From assembly GCA_028284805.1 (NCBI GenBank), contig JANQQZ010000133.1, forward strand, positions 1-64,000: a DNA stretch of 64,000 nt. Reading direction: 5' to 3'. Source of the stretch: Phycisphaerales bacterium (GTDB lineage: Bacteria > Planctomycetota > Phycisphaerae > Phycisphaerales > UBA1924). Made by a program: the position numbers and the translations under genes. Shown here piece by piece: positions 9,715-18,331 of the stretch. Position 1 is the stretch's first letter. Each line of letters begins with the position of its first letter. A model generated the notes under the pieces. It made no database searches and was not told the DNA's origin. It worked only from the letters and a program-made list of their open reading frames with translations.

Positions 9715-11175
9715 TCACCCGCAGCCGGCGTTGTAGTTCAGGATCCAGGCGTTGAAATCGGCCGGGGTGATCGCGCCGTCCCCGTTCTGATCCGCGATGG
9801 GGTCGGCGTTGTTGAAGGCAAGGATCCACGCGTTGAAGTCGGCTGGTGTCAGCTGACCGTCGCCGTTGGTATCGGCGAGGCAGTCCGCAGTATCCAAGGC
9901 GAAGTCAAGCCAGTCGAGGTTGTACTCCTGACCAGGTGACGCGAAGTTGAAGAACCGCAGGGTCTGCTCGCCCGCCTGGAGCGTGACCGGGAACTGGATC
10001 TCCGTCCAGCTCTGGAAGCCACCCGTCGCGGGGACGAAGGCGATGGGGCCCACCGGGAGCTGATCCACCTGGAGCGAGAAAGCTCCACCGGTCGACTGCG
10101 ATGCGACGCGGGCGGTCACCGTGTACTCGCCGGCCTGCTGCACATCTACGCTGTACTGCATCCACTCGCCGAATTCGATCCACCCAACGTTGAAGCCACC
10201 ACCCGCGGTCGTCTCGATGTCGACATCGTCCCCCGGGCGGTAGGCGCCCCCATTGTTCGTGGCGTCGGTGTCGAAGTAGGTCTGCCCGGGGTAGCCCTCA
10301 TCGTAGTTCTCGGCCTCGATGCGCCCCGGGATCGCGATGGGCGAGCCGGTGAACGGCGCGGGGTCGAGCTGGTAGATCCGCACCCAGTCGACCTGCATCG
10401 ACTGCGGGAACTGCGAGGCGCCGTTTGGGTTTCCCGGGAAGTTGCCCCCCACGGCCACGTTCAGCAGCAGGTGGAACTCGCGATCGAAGGGCGCACGCGG
10501 ATCGCCAGAAGCCGCTGAGGAGAACCAGACGTCGCGGTCGATCACCCTGTAGAGCTGGCCGTCGACGTACCAGCGCATCTGGTTGGGGTCCCATTCGAGC
10601 GAGTAGGTGTGGAAGCCCTGCGAGAAATCGGTGCCCGGCGCGTACTGCCCACCGGCCTGAACGTTGCCCGGGAAGGGCGCACCGTAGTGGATCGTGCCGT
10701 AGATGCGGTCGGCGAAGTTCACCGACTCCATGATGTCGATCTCGCCGCTGGCTGCCCACGTGCCGTAGGGCGACGACGTGGGCAGCATCCAGAACGCGGG
10801 CCAGATGCCGGGTGTGCTGGGCAGCTTGATGCTGGCCTCGATCCGCCCGTACGCGACATCGACCCTGTTGATCGAGCGCAGACGCGTGGAGGTGTACCCG
10901 TACCCGCCGAAGCTCTCCTGACGAGCCGTGATGGTCAGCAAGCCGTCGGCGACCGAGGCGTTCTCCTCGCGGTAGTACTGGAGTTCGTTGTTGCCCCAGC
11001 CGGGCAGGCCGAAGAGCTGCCCGTTGCCGATCATGAATTCCCAGTTGTCGGGATTGACCGAGGTGCCGTCGAACTCGTCGCTCCAGACAAGCCGCTCGAC
11101 GCGTTGGCCTTCAGCGGATGAGACCAGAAGCCCAGCGATCAGGACCGATCCACAGAAGTTCCATTCTCGGCGCAT
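9715..11175 (-). CDS. Secreted GH16 endo-beta-1,3-glucanase with CBM6 and dockerin-like tail
   Basis: Likely a laminarinase that cuts beta-1,3-glucan outside the cell. The start chosen is the ATG at 11175, preceded by AGAGGAG at good spacing and followed by a signal peptide (residues 1-24); the track's longer start has neither. The GH16 domain covers about 25-272, with catalytic GEIDIME at 144-150 (Glu145 nucleophile, Glu150 acid/base). A CBM6 module (IPGRIEAENYDEG, ending DWLDF) spans about 281-425. The last 55 residues hold two Ca-loop repeats, DTNGDGQLTPADFNAWIL and DQNGDGAITPADFNAWIL, ending in NAGCG, as in the GC-type dockerin tails of Phycisphaerae. It is divergent from the pseudopilin/LacI genes. 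Confidence 0.92.
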   Translation of the reverse strand: MRREWNFCGSVLIAGLLVSSAEGQRVERLVWSDEFDGTSVNPDNWEFMIGNGQLFGLPGWGNNELQYYREENASVADGLLTITARQESFGGYGYTSTRLRSINRVDVAYGRIEASIKLPSTPGIWPAFWMLPTSSPYGTWAASGEIDIMESVNFADRIYGTIHYGAPFPGNVQAGGQYAPGTDFSQGFHTYSLEWDPNQMRWYVDGQLYRVIDRDVWFSSAASGDPRAPFDREFHLLLNVAVGGNFPGNPNGASQFPQSMQVDWVRIYQLDPAPFTGSPIAIPGRIEAENYDEGYPGQTYFDTDATNNGGAYRPGDDVDIETTAGGGFNVGWIEFGEWMQYSVDVQQAGEYTVTARVASQSTGGAFSLQVDQLPVGPIAFVPATGGFQSWTEIQFPVTLQAGEQTLRFFNFASPGQEYNLDWLDFALDTADCLADTNGDGQLTPADFNAWILAFNNADPIADQNGDGAITPADFNAWILNYNAGCG

Positions 11176-11679
11176 CGTGATCTCCTCTTTCTGTCGGCCT
11201 ATCGAGTGTAACAGTTTCGTCAGCAGGGTGATACGATTCCTGTGCTTTCGTCCAGAAGCCTTTGTCATGCCCTGTGATACGTCAGAAATGTCCTCCTGGT
11301 AAGCCCAGGAGGGTGTGACGACACCCGTAGCTTCGCAGGAACCCCCTCCTCCGGATCCACAACCGGCCCGAGTGATGGGACGTTCAGAGGCCACAAGCCT
11401 CCATTTGGAGGCCGCATCCCCCCACGGGACGCCTGGATCGCCCGCTTACGCATCGAGGGAGGACACAACTCGATCTCGAAGTCTCTTGAGGCCTGATTCT
11501 GTAGCGGTTTACACGATGATCGAAGCCCCGGGCGTCCGAGAGCCGAATCGTCAGATGTATGCAGTTGTATCACCAATCCCCGCCTTTGGGGGTTGACACG
11601 AGAGCGGCGTTCCATCATCATCACAACAGTTACACGGGGTTGTGAGTCGGCCGACCCACAGTTCAGAGAGGCAGCACCC
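11176..11679. promoter_or_regulatory. 504-bp divergent regulatory region
   Basis: No gene is visible here. The region separates GH16 (minus) from the pseudopilin-lacI pair (plus). It holds GTGATAC three times (plus at 11228-11234 and 11274-11280, minus at 11567-11573), an 8-bp-stem hairpin CCTCCTGG/CCAGGAGG at 11292-11312, and a near-palindrome GCCTCCA-TT-TGGAGGC at 11397-11412. Any could be a binding site for the LacI regulator encoded at 12666. Assignment to that regulator is a guess from position. Confidence 0.5.
11593..11621 (+). promoter_or_regulatory. Candidate sigma-70 promoter for pseudopilin-lacI
   Basis: A perfect TTGACA at 11593-11598 is followed, after 17 nt, by CATCAT (11616-11621; four of six matches to TATAAT). 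Transcription would begin near 11628, about 52 nt before the ATG at 11680. The ORF track read this TTG as a start codon, but the Shine-Dalgarno belongs to the later ATG. Confidence 0.45.
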
Positions 11680-12669
11680 ATGGATCGAGGACGGATCAGG
11701 CGAAGCCGGGACGGCTTTACCCTCATCGAACTGCTGGTGGTCATCGCGATCATCGCCCTGCTCATCGGGATCCTGCTCCCGGCACTGGGCAAGGCGCGCG
11801 ATTCGGCCAAGAGGGCTGTGTCCCTGACGAACAAGCGTCAGATTGTTCTCGCCCTGACAACATACGCAACAGACTTCGGCGGGAAGTACCCGATCAACGT
11901 CCGCCAGGGAAGCGGGAACACCGCGCTGCCTGACGGGACCGACCGTTGGGCATGGTTCGATGTCGAGGTCATCGGGCAGTACCTGCCCAACACCGATTCC
12001 GGCGACCTCGGAGGCTTCACGCAGAACAACGTCCGCGCGACCGTTGGCGGCGGTGTGATGCAGGATCCGAATCACCCGCAGGCAGGCCGGTCCTACTCCA
12101 TGAACTACTGGGCATCCTCGGCCACGCACTACCGCCGTCCAGCGAATGCCCCGTCGTTCACGACTCCGTCGAGATTCAGCCCTCCCGGTAGCTTCAGCAC
12201 CGACGAGGCTCTCGGCAGAGGCTTCAACGCGAACGCCGACTTCGGCTCCCAGATGATGCTGATCGGTCCCGCGTACGGGTCGTTCATGAAGGACGACGAC
12301 GACCGAGGCGAGCTCAGGGGCTTCACGCAGGAGACGATCGGAGGCGCACTGCTCCCAGGCCAGCGGTTCGGACTGAACGACAACCCAGTGACGCCCCCGG
12401 ACCTGTTCTGGAACGATCCCGGTGCTTCTCCTGAGCTTGATTCGACCCCCGATCTTGTGAAGTCCTATCTCCCCTACTACCGCCATCCGCGTCGGACCTC
12501 CGATCTCCAGTCCTTGGAAGGGAGCGTTTTCTTTGGGTTCGTCGATGGCAGCGTGCGGGGCTTCTCCAACGCGGAACTCGTCGACGAAGAGAACCAGCGC
12601 AGCCAGTACGAAGTGTTGTGGTCGCCGTTCGATCAACGCAGAGAGCGTGAGGCCGGATCGAACCCATGA
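11680..12669 (+). CDS. Prepilin-type N-terminal methylation domain protein
   Basis: A type II secretion/type IV pilin-like protein. The start at 11680 has GAGAGG about 9 nt upstream. A short basic leader ([10 protein letters not shown]) precedes the prepilin peptidase site G^[16 protein letters not shown], followed by the hydrophobic helix to about residue 35. The remaining 329-aa chain is a soluble periplasmic or surface domain ending with [13 protein letters not shown], reminiscent of the H-X9-DG tails of planctomycete pseudopilins. The family is hugely expanded in planctomycetes and usually of unknown function. Its stop overlaps the lacI ATG (ATGA), so the two are co-translated. A role in surface capture of glucan is inference only. 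Confidence 0.85.
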   Translation: MDRGRIRRSRDGFTLIELLVVIAIIALLIGILLPALGKARDSAKRAVSLTNKRQIVLALTTYATDFGGKYPINVRQGSGNTALPDGTDRWAWFDVEVIGQYLPNTDSGDLGGFTQNNVRATVGGGVMQDPNHPQAGRSYSMNYWASSATHYRRPANAPSFTTPSRFSPPGSFSTDEALGRGFNANADFGSQMMLIGPAYGSFMKDDDDRGELRGFTQETIGGALLPGQRFGLNDNPVTPPDLFWNDPGASPELDSTPDLVKSYLPYYRHPRRTSDLQSLEGSVFFGFVDGSVRGFSNAELVDEENQRSQYEVLWSPFDQRREREAGSNP

Positions 12670-13787
12670 GCCCGCGCTCCGGCACCATCTCGGTCCGCGA
12701 GCTCGCCAGCCGGCTCGGTGTGTCCACCGCAACGGTGTCGCGCGCCCTCAACAACCACCCGTCGGTTGCCCCCGAGACCCGCGCCCGCGTGCTGGAACTC
12801 GCCGACGCGACCGGGTACATGCCTCGGGTCGGCCAGCGCCACTCGACCAACATCGGGCTCGTCTACCCGTCGCACCCCGTGACGCCCGAGTTCGGGTCGT
12901 TCGAGAGCGCCCTGCTCTCGGGCATCATGCGGGGCATGGCCGAGCAGCGATACGACCTATCGCTGATCGAGGTCGACCGTGACCGCGCCCAGGACGAGAG
13001 CTACACGCAGTTCTTCCGGCGCAAGGGTGTCCGGGGTGTGATCGTCCGGACGATCGGCCCCGACGCACGCCTCGCGGAGGCGATCGCGGCCGAGGGGTTC
13101 CCCAGCATCGTCGTCGCCGCTCGCAGCGACCGCCCGGAGGTGAACTTCATCTGCAGCGACTCGATGCGTGACAGCCAGCGCGCGGTCGATCACCTCATCC
13201 AGCTGGGCCACCACAGGGTCGCGCTGGTCGTCCACACCGTCCTCGACTCGGACCACCGCGATCGGATCGAGGGCTACGAGCGTGCGCTCGCGGCCCACGG
13301 CATCCCGATCGACGAGGAGCTAATCATCCGCCAGCCTGCGGGCATGGAGGGCGGGCGTCGTGCGCTCTCGACCATGCTCTCGCTGGACACCCCCCCTACC
13401 GCCGTCTTCTGCACCAACCCGCTGACGACCGTGGGCCTGCTGCACCGCTGCCTCGAGCTCCGCATCTCGGTACCCGAATCGCTGTCGGTGATCGGGTTCG
13501 ACGATTCGGATACGCGCAATCACACGTTCCCCCACTACACAGCGGTCTGCCAAGAGGCCAGCCAGTTCGGCTACGAGGCGTCTCGCTGGCTCACCCGAAC
13601 GCTCGAGGGGGTGGAGTCGCTGCCCATGCGGGTCCACCGCCCGACCACGCTGAGCTTCAACCAGTCGACCGGGCCGGCCCCAGCCCAGCCCGTGCGTCTG
13701 GATGCCACGACCGAGGAGCAGGTTCGAGATCAAATCCGTGAGCCGCGCCCGGCGAAGGCCGCGCGCGAGCCCTTGACCGGTGTGTAG
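12666..13787 (+). CDS. LacI-family transcriptional regulator
   Basis: DNA-binding repressor or activator that responds to a sugar ligand. The N-terminal helix-turn-helix reads [27 protein letters not shown] (about 7-33), followed by the hinge helix. A type 1 periplasmic-binding fold covers about 60-340, with [15 protein letters not shown] typical of the family. Length is 373 aa; the last ~35 residues are a low-complexity extension. It is cotranscribed with the pseudopilin and lies between GH16 and the secreted-protein/ABC genes, so it is the natural candidate regulator of the beta-glucan locus. Its operator is unknown; palindromes in 11176-11679 are candidates. Confidence 0.93.
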   Translation: MSPRSGTISVRELASRLGVSTATVSRALNNHPSVAPETRARVLELADATGYMPRVGQRHSTNIGLVYPSHPVTPEFGSFESALLSGIMRGMAEQRYDLSLIEVDRDRAQDESYTQFFRRKGVRGVIVRTIGPDARLAEAIAAEGFPSIVVAARSDRPEVNFICSDSMRDSQRAVDHLIQLGHHRVALVVHTVLDSDHRDRIEGYERALAAHGIPIDEELIIRQPAGMEGGRRALSTMLSLDTPPTAVFCTNPLTTVGLLHRCLELRISVPESLSVIGFDDSDTRNHTFPHYTAVCQEASQFGYEASRWLTRTLEGVESLPMRVHRPTTLSFNQSTGPAPAQPVRLDATTEEQVRDQIREPRPAKAAREPLTGV

Positions 13788-13842
13788 CCGGTTCCCATGG
13801 GAGGGGGTCGCAGCCCCCGCAGAGAGAGGTAGGAGACAAGAG

Positions 13843-14478
13843 ATGCAGAAGATCATGATCGCAGCAGTGATCGCAGCCGCCGGTGGCGTGCAGGGCCAGA
13901 ACCTGCTCGCCAACGCGGGCTTCGAGACACAGGTCAACTTCGACGGGAACGATTCCGGCAACTGGAACTCGTTCTTCGGCGGGGCCGACTTCCAGATGTC
14001 CGAGGCGATCGTTCCCGGCGCCACCGACGGCCCCCCCGCCGAGGGCGCCCAGGTGCTCCAGATCGGCACCTTCAACACGGCCAACACCTTCGTCGGCGTG
14101 ACGCAGACCGTCCCGGTCAGCGGCGGCGACGAGTACACCTTCGCCTTCCAGGCTCGCGAGATCATCCAGAACGGCATCTTCGCCGAGTACCGCATCGAGT
14201 GGAAGGACGCCGGCGGCTCCTTCATCGGCGGGCAGTTCGACCTGAACACCAACCTGGACTCGGGCCTGAGCTCGAGCTTCCAGCCCTTCTCGCTGACCGC
14301 GACCGCCCCGGCCAACGCCGTGACGGGCACGGTCGTGATCGCTGTCCAGACCTTCGGCAGCGCCGCTCCCTTCGAGGGCTTCATCCAGATCGATGACGCC
14401 TCGTTCGTTCCCGCGCCGGGCACGGCCGCGCTGCTCGGCCTGGGCGGCCTCGCCGCCGCGCGCCGCCGTCGCGCGTAA
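13843..14478 (+). CDS. Secreted protein with PEP-CTERM-like sorting signal
   Basis: The start at 13843 has AGGAG 7 nt upstream. A signal peptide (IMIAAVIAAAGGVQG) is followed by a beta-rich domain beginning NLLANAGFE, a phrase typical of galactose-binding-like (CBM4/9-type) beta-sandwiches. The C-terminus is VPAPG, then a hydrophobic stretch, then RRRR, which is the layout of PEP-CTERM signals recognised by exosortase. Length 211 aa. I cannot assign a ligand. The position between lacI and the ABC importer suggests a surface glycan-binding role, by inference. The track's start at 13780 overlaps lacI and has no ribosome-binding site. Confidence 0.75.
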   Translation: MQKIMIAAVIAAAGGVQGQNLLANAGFETQVNFDGNDSGNWNSFFGGADFQMSEAIVPGATDGPPAEGAQVLQIGTFNTANTFVGVTQTVPVSGGDEYTFAFQAREIIQNGIFAEYRIEWKDAGGSFIGGQFDLNTNLDSGLSSSFQPFSLTATAPANAVTGTVVIAVQTFGSAAPFEGFIQIDDASFVPAPGTAALLGLGGLAAARRRRA

Positions 14479-14491
14479 TCAGAGACTCCTG

Positions 14492-14566
14492 AATGGGTCC
14501 GGGTCCGCCACGACGCGGGCTCGGGCCATTGGTTCGAGAATCACTCACCCGCGGCAGGGATGCCGC
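14492..14566. repeat. Two intergenic stem-loops
   Basis: 14492-14530 folds into an imperfect stem of about 16 pairs (arms start AATGG and end CCATT; one bulge, some G-U pairs) around the loop CACGAC. 14551-14566 is a perfect 6-bp stem GCGGCA/TGCCGC with a GGGA tetraloop, ending 8 nt before the Shine-Dalgarno of the next gene. Neither has a clear T-run. They may trim or stabilise the mRNA between the two secreted-protein genes, or act as a partial terminator. Confidence 0.5.
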
Positions 14567-14587
14567 ACCTCATCTGGAGACGTAGAG

Positions 14588-15886
14588 ATGCTTACCCGCA
14601 CCGCCCTGTTCGCGATCGCCGCCGGCGCCGCCTGCGGCACCAACGCCCAGCTCCTGAACCCGGACTTCGAGACCCCTGGCGTCACGACCACGTTCGCCAA
14701 CTGGGATCAGTATGGTGACCCGGCCATCATCCAGCCCGGCTTCGAGCTGTTCAACGGCATCAACGGCCTGAAGATGTTCGGCAACTTCTTTGAGCCCTTC
14801 AACACCCAGGGTGTCTTCCAGACGCTCACCGGTGCCGTCACCCCGGGCGAGGAGTGGGAAGCCGCAGCACTCGTCGGCGATCTCACAGGCGACGAGATTG
14901 TCGGCAGCAACATCGGGTTCGTGGCGGTCGTCTTCCGCGATAGCTCGGGCACGAACCTCGTGGATCGCGCGGCCGAGATCAACGTCAGCAACGTCGTCAC
15001 CGACCAGCTGACCCGGTTCGCCGAGACGCTTGTCGCCCCGCTTGGCGCGGTCGATGTCCAGGTCAACATCGGTTTCCAGCAGCCCGTCATCACCGACGGC
15101 GGCGCGCTGCACTACGACGACGCCGAGCTGAACAACCTGAGCTCGGGCAACGACATCCCGTTCTACAACGGCAGCTTCGAGGAGATCATCTTCGGGCGCG
15201 CCGTCGAGGGCTGGTTCGACTTCGGCAACTCCATCCCCAACATCTTCACCGCCGAGGACTTCACCTCCCCGCCCGCGAGCGACGGTGATCAGTCCGTGCT
15301 GATGTTCGGGCAGTTCAACGGCGACCCCGCCGGCAATGACACCGGCATCTTCCAGGCTCTCCCGGCCGCGCCCGGCGAGTCGTGGACCGCGTCCGTCGAT
15401 GTCTACAACGACTCGACCGACCCGATCGGTGTCGGGAACGTCGCGACCCTGTCGCTCGTCTTCCGTGACGCGGGCGGGAACCTGCTGGGCGACAACCCGG
15501 TCCAGGCCGCCGACTCCAGCACAGGCTTCGATGCCTGGATGCCGGTCAGCACCTCGGGCACCGCGCCGGCTGGAACCGCGACCGCTGAGATCGTCCTGGT
15601 CTACTCGCAGGCCCCCGCTCCGGACGGGATCGCCGGCAACGAGCCCGCCGGTATCGTCCGGTGGGACAACGCCATGCTCATGCAGGGCTCGGCCGGACGC
15701 TTCTGCGCCGACCAGAACGGCGACGATCTGGTCACCCCGGCCGACTTCAACGCCTGGATCCTCAACTTCAACATGGGCGACCTCCGCGCCGACACCAACC
15801 AGAACGGTCTCGTCGAGCCGGGCGACTTCAACGCCTGGATCCTCGCGTTCAACCAGGGCACGAACGGCCCGACCTGCACCCCGTAA
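14588..15886 (+). CDS. Secreted two-domain protein with dockerin-like tail
   Basis: The start at 14588 has GGAG about 10 nt upstream; the signal peptide ends around AACGTNAQ. Two related beta-sandwich units follow, one opening QLLNPDFETPG and one NGSFEEIIFGRAVEGW, each with a matching VFRD(S/A)G strand, so the protein arose by internal duplication. The C-terminal ~65 residues contain two Ca-loop repeats, DQNGDDLVTPADFNAWIL and DTNQNGLVEPGDFNAWIL, as in the GH16 enzyme, ending NGPTCTP. Length 432 aa. It resembles the previous gene in its NxxFE opening, suggesting both are glycan-binding surface proteins held by different anchors. Ligand unknown. A strong terminator follows. Confidence 0.75.
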   Translation: MLTRTALFAIAAGAACGTNAQLLNPDFETPGVTTTFANWDQYGDPAIIQPGFELFNGINGLKMFGNFFEPFNTQGVFQTLTGAVTPGEEWEAAALVGDLTGDEIVGSNIGFVAVVFRDSSGTNLVDRAAEINVSNVVTDQLTRFAETLVAPLGAVDVQVNIGFQQPVITDGGALHYDDAELNNLSSGNDIPFYNGSFEEIIFGRAVEGWFDFGNSIPNIFTAEDFTSPPASDGDQSVLMFGQFNGDPAGNDTGIFQALPAAPGESWTASVDVYNDSTDPIGVGNVATLSLVFRDAGGNLLGDNPVQAADSSTGFDAWMPVSTSGTAPAGTATAEIVLVYSQAPAPDGIAGNEPAGIVRWDNAMLMQGSAGRFCADQNGDDLVTPADFNAWILNFNMGDLRADTNQNGLVEPGDFNAWILAFNQGTNGPTCTP

Positions 15887-15916
15887 GGCGATCCCACGGG
15901 ATCCTGTAGACTCCTG

Positions 15917-15953
15917 CCGGCGCGGCGCTCCTGGCGCCGCGCCGGTCTTTCTT
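15917..15953 (+). terminator. Intrinsic terminator
   Basis: A perfect 11-bp GC-rich stem (CCGGCGCGGCG with CGCCGCGCCGG), extendable by one pair, has a short loop and is followed at once by TCTTTCTT. It lies 31 nt after the stop of the dockerin-tailed protein and ends the upstream unit before the ABC transporter operon. Confidence 0.85.
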
Positions 15954-15974
15954 CCTGGGCCGACGGCGGAGGCA

Positions 15975-17393
15975 ATGGCAGACCCGAAACGCCAACGAGA
16001 CGTGCCGCAATGGGTGCACGCGTTCTCACCCGGCGCCTGGTGCATCGCGCTGCTCGCGGTGCTGTCCTCCGCTCTGCTCGCGGTCTTGCCCGAAAGCCGC
16101 GGCGATGTCGATGCCACGATGTGGGCCTCAGCGAAGCCTCACTACGACATCTACTTCCCGATCGTTGAGCAATGGAACGACGAGCCCGACGCCTTCCGCG
16201 TCGACGTTCAGCTGCTCAGCCGTCAGGTCATGGACCGAAGGATGATCGGCGGATTCCTCGGCGGGGTCCCGGTCGCAGACCTGATCGAGTCGGAACGCTC
16301 GACCGTGAGCCTCGCGTTCGCCGGGCCCCTCGAGGCCGTCGGATTCCTCGATCTCACCGACCGCATGAAGGCCGACGGGCTGCTCGACAGGATCAACCCG
16401 CCCTCGCTGTCGCCCTGGACCTACGAGGGTCGTATCTTCGGCATCCCACACGACGTCCACCCGGTCCTGCTGGGCTACCGCGCCGACCTCATCGAAGCGG
16501 CGGGCATCAGCCTCGAGGGCGTCGAGACCTGGGACGATCTGTTCGAGGCTCTCCGCCCCTTGCAGGCCGACCAGGACGGCAACGGCGTGCCCGACCGTCA
16601 CGTCCTCAGCCTCTGGGATTCGAGCAGCGACATCATCAACACTCTTCTGCTGCAGGCCGGGGGCGGGCCCTTTCTGCCCGACGGCACCCTCGCCATCGAC
16701 CGACCGCTGAACGCGCGCCTGATCGCCGAGATGACCAGTTGGATGGTCGGCCCGGACCGGGTTGCCGCGGACGTGCCCGACTTCAGCCCGGGCGGCAACA
16801 AGCTGAAAGCACAGGGCGCCGCGCTGTGCTTCCTCATGCCCGACTGGATGTGCGATATCTGGGAAGAGCAGATCCCGCAGCTCTCGGGGAAGATGCGTCT
16901 CATGCCCCTGCCCGCATGGGAACCCGGCGGGCGACGCACCAGCGTCTGGGGCGGGTCCATGCTGGGCATCAGCCGTGAAGCGGAGAACCAGGAGGAGCTC
17001 TGGGCGTTCGCCAAGCGGCTGTACACGTCCGACGACCTCTCGCGCGAGATCTACCGCGAGGGGGCCATCATCACCCCCATCGTTGAGCTGTGGGACGACC
17101 CGATCTTCGACGAGCCGGACCCGTACTTCGGCGGGCAGGCAAAGGGGCGCCTCTACATCGACCTCGCGCGTGAAGTGCCAGCCCGGCCCGCGACCCCGTA
17201 CTTCACGCACGGGCGAACGGCGCTGCAGCAGGCGGTCTCGCGGCTCAAGTCCTGGGCAGAGAGCCGCGAGGTCTACGACGCCGAATCGCTGCTCCCGAAG
17301 GCAGAGGAACTGCTTGCTGACGCGCACGAGGAAGTCGCCCGCATCATGCGGCGGAACGCGTTCCATCGCCCCGACCCGGTGCCCGGCTCGTGA
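15975..17393 (+). CDS. Sugar ABC transporter substrate-binding protein
   Basis: Extracytoplasmic solute-binding protein of the MalE/family 1 type, which hands oligosaccharides to the membrane permeases. Residues 15-40 form a hydrophobic N-terminal segment (GAWCIALLAVLSSALLAVL) with no convincing lipobox, so it may be a signal anchor or a cleaved signal. Mature-domain features are HVLSLWDSSSDI, GAALCFLMPDW and SVWGGSMLGISREAE, where such proteins shape the sugar site and hinge. Length 472 aa. GGAGG lies very close (about 4 nt) to the ATG. Its stop overlaps the GTG of the first permease, and it heads an operon reaching the sirtuin. Confidence 0.88.
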   Translation: MADPKRQRDVPQWVHAFSPGAWCIALLAVLSSALLAVLPESRGDVDATMWASAKPHYDIYFPIVEQWNDEPDAFRVDVQLLSRQVMDRRMIGGFLGGVPVADLIESERSTVSLAFAGPLEAVGFLDLTDRMKADGLLDRINPPSLSPWTYEGRIFGIPHDVHPVLLGYRADLIEAAGISLEGVETWDDLFEALRPLQADQDGNGVPDRHVLSLWDSSSDIINTLLLQAGGGPFLPDGTLAIDRPLNARLIAEMTSWMVGPDRVAADVPDFSPGGNKLKAQGAALCFLMPDWMCDIWEEQIPQLSGKMRLMPLPAWEPGGRRTSVWGGSMLGISREAENQEELWAFAKRLYTSDDLSREIYREGAIITPIVELWDDPIFDEPDPYFGGQAKGRLYIDLAREVPARPATPYFTHGRTALQQAVSRLKSWAESREVYDAESLLPKAEELLADAHEEVARIMRRNAFHRPDPVPGS

Positions 17394-18331
17394 GCGTCAG
17401 GCGCGCCAGTGTCGGCCTTGCGCCGTGGTGCTTCGTCGCACCGTTCGCGGTGCTGTTCGTGCTCTTCACGCTCATCCCTCTGGTGCAATCGGTGCCGCTC
17501 TCGCTGAGCCACACGTTTGGCCCGAGCGCATCGCTTCCGGTTGGGCTGGAGAAGTTCGCCTCGGCTCTCGACGACCCGCGCTTCTGGGTCGCGCTGCGGA
17601 ACACGTTTCTGTTCGCGGCGGGCTCGGTTTTCATTCAGCTGCCCGTCTCGCTGGCGCTCGCGCTTCTGCTCAACAGACGTCGGCTCGTCGGCCGGGGCGT
17701 CTTCCGTCTGCTGTTCTTCTCGCCGCAGCTCGTCGGGCTCGTCTTCGCGGGCGTGCTGGCGTCGGTCATCTTTCAGAAGCAGCGCGGGCTCGTGAACATG
17801 GCCCTGGCGGCATTCGTCGAACCCTGGCACGATCTCGTCGCGGGCGGTCGCCTCGAGGCATGGATCCCGTCCCCCACCGAGATGCTCGCGCTGCCCTGGC
17901 TCGAGACGCTCGCGCTGCCCGCGTTGATCCTGACGGCGCTCTGGATGTACGCGGGCTTCAACATGATTTACTTCCTCGCAGCGCTCCAGAACGTGAGCCG
18001 GGATCAGCTCGAGTCGGCGATGCTCGATGGCGCCGGGCCCATACGTCGGTTCTGGCACGTGACGCTTCCCGCGATCCAACCCGTTGCGGTGTTTGTTGTG
18101 CTGCTCTCGATCATCGGCAGCTTCCAGCTGTTCGAGCTCCCCTATGTGATGCTGCCCGAAGGCGTGGGCCTACAAGACCGCGGCCTGACGATCGTGACCT
18201 ATCTGTTCAAGAGCGGGTTCGAGGCAGGCGACCTGGGATACGCCGCGGCAATCGGGTGGATGCTGGCCATCATCCTCGCGGGTTTCGCGATTGCGCAGCG
18301 CCTCGTCTCGCGCGAGGGGGCCCTGCGATGA
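17390..18331 (+). CDS. Sugar ABC transporter permease (MalF/UgpA-like)
   Basis: Inner-membrane permease subunit of a CUT1-type sugar importer. Six transmembrane segments are apparent, starting with CFVAPFAVLFVLFTLIPLV. The EAA loop that docks on the ATPase reads ESAMLDGAGPIRRFWHVTLP at about residues 205-224. Length 313 aa is normal. It begins with GTG in a GTGA overlap with the binding-protein stop and itself overlaps the second permease, indicating equal co-translation. Confidence 0.92.
   Translation: MSVRRASVGLAPWCFVAPFAVLFVLFTLIPLVQSVPLSLSHTFGPSASLPVGLEKFASALDDPRFWVALRNTFLFAAGSVFIQLPVSLALALLLNRRRLVGRGVFRLLFFSPQLVGLVFAGVLASVIFQKQRGLVNMALAAFVEPWHDLVAGGRLEAWIPSPTEMLALPWLETLALPALILTALWMYAGFNMIYFLAALQNVSRDQLESAMLDGAGPIRRFWHVTLPAIQPVAVFVVLLSIIGSFQLFELPYVMLPEGVGLQDRGLTIVTYLFKSGFEAGDLGYAAAIGWMLAIILAGFAIAQRLVSREGALR

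Noticed and set aside
9683-9829. Upstream part of the 254-aa minus ORF
   Set aside because: It lies inside the 3' end of GH16 in another frame and is Arg-rich; the GTG at 9682 gives the QueC-like start.
11593-11679. TTG start for the pseudopilin
   Set aside because: The TTG is part of TTGACA; the ATG at 11680 has the Shine-Dalgarno and the correct prepilin leader.
15336-15974. Extended start of the binding-protein ORF
   Set aside because: It runs through the previous gene and the terminator; the ATG at 15975 gives a normal N-terminus.
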